50,619 nucleotides of DNA from Antrodiella citrinella (taxonomy: Eukaryota; Basidiomycota; Agaricomycetes; Polyporales; Steccherinaceae): NCBI GenBank assembly GCA_004802725.1, contig SGPM01000197.1:1-50619 (forward strand), in the 5' to 3' direction. Shown in pieces: positions 48,841-50,619 of this stretch. Both the position numbers and the translations under genes were made by a program. Under the pieces are notes generated by a model. The model saw only the letters and a program-made list of their open reading frames with translations, ran no database searches and was not told the origin of the DNA. The number at the start of each line of letters is the position of its first letter. The first letter of the stretch is position 1.

Positions 48841-49828
48841 TACTGGGAATTTGGCAGTGAGACTGTAAACAGACACATCTTTTTAGCTAAATCGTGGAAA
48901 CAAATTTTGTATTGACTATAAGTAAGTTTTTAGTGTAGCCAGCTAACTGCCATATAATTGTCTATTATTTATATCATAATGTTACAGTTTTCTTTGTAAC
49001 TTGTAGTTATCTTTTCTTTTCCTATTTCTTTTTCTTTTCTCTTAGAAACCCTTATATTTTCTGTTCGTCATTTCCTATGACTCACCTATGATATGACTCA
49101 TTTGCTATGTGACTGCTTATTCAACATAAGCTGTAGAGCTTACTCATCCTAGCTCATTGTATTACTAAGTCTCTTTGATTACTCTTTCTCTTTGACTCAG
49201 CATCTCTGCACTTGTTAGTAAGCTTGTAGTCTCACTGTGGACCATCCCTAGCTTGACCTCTGTTCAATACACAAAGTGTCCTAAGCAAGACCCAGAACAC
49301 TCAGACAGACCCATAACTACTCAGACAGAACAACGACTTGCTTACTAAGACCCTTTGTCATAACACAGGCATTATACTAATGGGAGCACTGAGGAATGAT
49401 CAGATCATGTGTGTATAGCTGGTGCTGTACCAATAGCTAGGGTTAGGATTGATAAGCACCAGAATAGATAAGGATCTGAACATGATCTAGCTACCACACA
49501 TACAAAACATATCTGATCTGAGTACTGAAACTGTCAAAGGGTAGTATCAAGTGTATCGTAATTTTACAGGGTAAAATAGTTTTCAAAAAACAAAGAAAAA
49601 GTGGTCTGATTACAGATCTAGATCAAGAGATGCTAGGGTTAGATCAGTGATACAAAACCAGAGCTATTGATGATAACAATCTTTATTGATCATGATACAA
49701 ATGATGGGCGCCTATTTGGCGTTTAGCTGGCTACACTAGAAACTTACTTACAGTCAATACAAAATTTGTTCCCATGGTTTGGGCAAAAAAATGTGTCTGC
49801 TTACAGTCTCACTGCCAAATTCCCAGTA
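48841..49828. mobile_element. TIR element of about 985 bp flanked by TA (Tc1/mariner-like, non-autonomous)
   Basis: Inverted arms of about 115 bases: 48843 to about 48956 and about 49713 to 49826. They share 'CTGGGAATTTGGCAGTGAGA', 'GACACAT', 'ACAAATTTTGTATTGACT' and 'AGTGTAGCCAGCTAA'. Each end is flanked by TA (48841-48842 and 49827-49828), the target duplication of Tc1/mariner elements. The interior has no frame of useful length, so it cannot code its own transposase. Its CTGGG end resembles that of the hairpin element beside it. Confidence 0.8.
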
Positions 49829-50577
49829 AGAACGATAATACTTCGTACCTTAAGAATCGTAATGGAAATAGATGGACTCGAGTACGTTTGAATGTTACTC
49901 GGTAGTACAATATCGCAATCTAATCTGAATGTAGGCTGAAGATCCTGAAGCATCGCACTTCTTTAAATGCACCCTGATATTTCAGCACTCTCTGCATCTA
50001 GTGAGATTGAAGGCGATATTGAGATTCAACGATCGAGCAGGACATTGTACGTTTGAGCTCAATGGTACTATGAATGTCATTTTAACTTTTATTTCAGACA
50101 ATCCAAAGAGATGTCAGCTGTTTGAGGATCAGATCATAGTGTTGACCGATGATTGTGAGTGCTAGTTGTATGTATTCTCAACAATTAGCTTACAAATATA
50201 ATACAGTGAGAGATCAATCTACCATGTAAGGTACGACACATTTGTATTGTTCAGTAAACTATTTACTTATATATTCTCTAGAGTATAGGACCACATGTTA
50301 CGACAAAGCATGTTAAGCCTGTCAAGTCTAGTCTGAGTGTATCTGGGTTCTGTTATAGGCGTGCAGCCTTAACCCGGAGTCTCCGACACCTCTCCGACAG
50401 ACGCCTCGACATAGACCCGCTGATGCACCGGACGGGCTCCTAAGCGCGGGAGAACACACCCAACAATGGGAGAACTCCTGGCAGAGGGGTACCACGTAAG
50501 GGCGTTTGGGGAGGAGTCGTAGAGGTAGGCCGAGGTACTCGAACGTAGAAAGGAGTGTAAGGGAGAGGCCCGAAATA

Positions 50578-50619
50578 GGTCCGAGAGTGTCCGATGAGGG
50601 TCCGATGGGGGTCCGAGGG
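50578..50619 (+). repeat. Short tandem array of GGTCCGA-based units at window end
   Basis: Four imperfect units of 9-12 bases carrying GTCCGA, each next to a purine-rich G stretch, run to the last base. The array may continue beyond the window. The preceding 240 bases are also GC-rich, unlike the AT-rich repeats before them. Confidence 0.65.

Larger units (their letters stand above)
47169..50619. other. AT-rich, gene-free, repeat-rich window end
   Basis: Beyond the METTL14 stop I find no convincing gene, and beyond 48244 no long frame at all. Base composition turns AT-rich until about 50340 and then abruptly GC-rich. Three inverted-repeat elements and a terminal tandem repeat are listed separately. 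A polypyrimidine stretch lies at about 49005-49045. Confidence 0.7.

Noticed and set aside
49438..49447. TAGGGTTAGG, resembling fungal telomere repeats
   Set aside because: Only one partial unit here and a second isolated one near 49633, with no tandem array. This does not show a chromosome end.
49970..50170. Exon-like segments with GT-AG borders
   Set aside because: Short frames can be joined, but there is no start codon, domain or other support in this repeat-rich stretch.
50360..50497. GC-rich frame of about 45 codons, possibly Gag-like
   Set aside because: Too short, no zinc knuckle or other retroelement motif, and no start. It cannot be assigned.

Overview
The window is a gene-dense piece of a basidiomycete genome, most likely an Agaricomycete. 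Almost every gene is broken by many short GT-AG introns of about 45-70 bases, several exons are extremely short, intergenic gaps are small, and the encoded proteins are typical fungal housekeeping proteins. No bacterial operon, rRNA, convincing tRNA or CRISPR array was seen. The gene content is cytosolic and nuclear, with ER and mitochondrial components.

Layout. 1-1132: remnant of an LRR/F-box-like hypothetical gene with apparent frameshifts and one ambiguous base. 2115-5776 (-): cytosolic leucyl-tRNA synthetase, divergent from 6175-10997 (+), a SNF2-family ATPase of the ERCC6L2 type. 11313-12148 (-): NatC catalytic subunit NAA30, divergent from 12961-15389 (+), the ER Hsp70 BiP/Kar2 with a C-terminal HDEL. 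15971-16870 (-): UBE2G1-type E2, divergent from 17043-21617 (+), the second-largest RNA polymerase III subunit, followed by 21976-22887 (+), a UBE2G2/Ubc7-type E2. 23193-24923 (-): D-arabinono-1,4-lactone oxidase. 25403-29050 (-): an unusual Hsp70-like protein with an MGCC N-terminus and a Q/P-rich leader. After a 2-kb gap comes 31081-31469 (+), a 105-aa protein possibly of the UQCC2/Cbp6 type. 32195-34762 (-): NOC2. About 35047-36423 (-): a putative mitochondrial multi-HMG-box protein (Abf2/TFAM-like), divergent from 36562-37570 (+), a caleosin. 37951-44624 (-): Nup192/Nup205 nucleoporin, divergent from 44980-47168 (+), a METTL14-like MT-A70 protein with a Met/Gly-rich tail. 47169-50619: an AT-rich, gene-free, repeat-rich end with three inverted-repeat elements and a short GC-rich tandem repeat.

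How the genes fit together. Several act in protein synthesis and quality control: LARS (charging), RPC2 (tRNA and 5S transcription), NOC2 (60S assembly), NAA30 (N-terminal acetylation), BiP (ER folding) and the two Ubc7-class E2s (ERAD and cytosolic ubiquitylation). BiP carries three copies of a GACGTGGC motif in its promoter, which looks like a bZIP/unfolded-protein-response element. Most genes sit in divergent pairs sharing short promoters.

The points most worth a second look are: a 7-nt micro-exon in the RNA polymerase III gene; a 20-nt micro-exon coding the phosphate loop of the Hsp70-like gene; the HMG-box gene, whose frame crosses a 13-base homopolymer; the arginine-poor GGM tail on METTL14; the triple promoter motif of BiP; and the Tc1/mariner-like TIR element near the right end.
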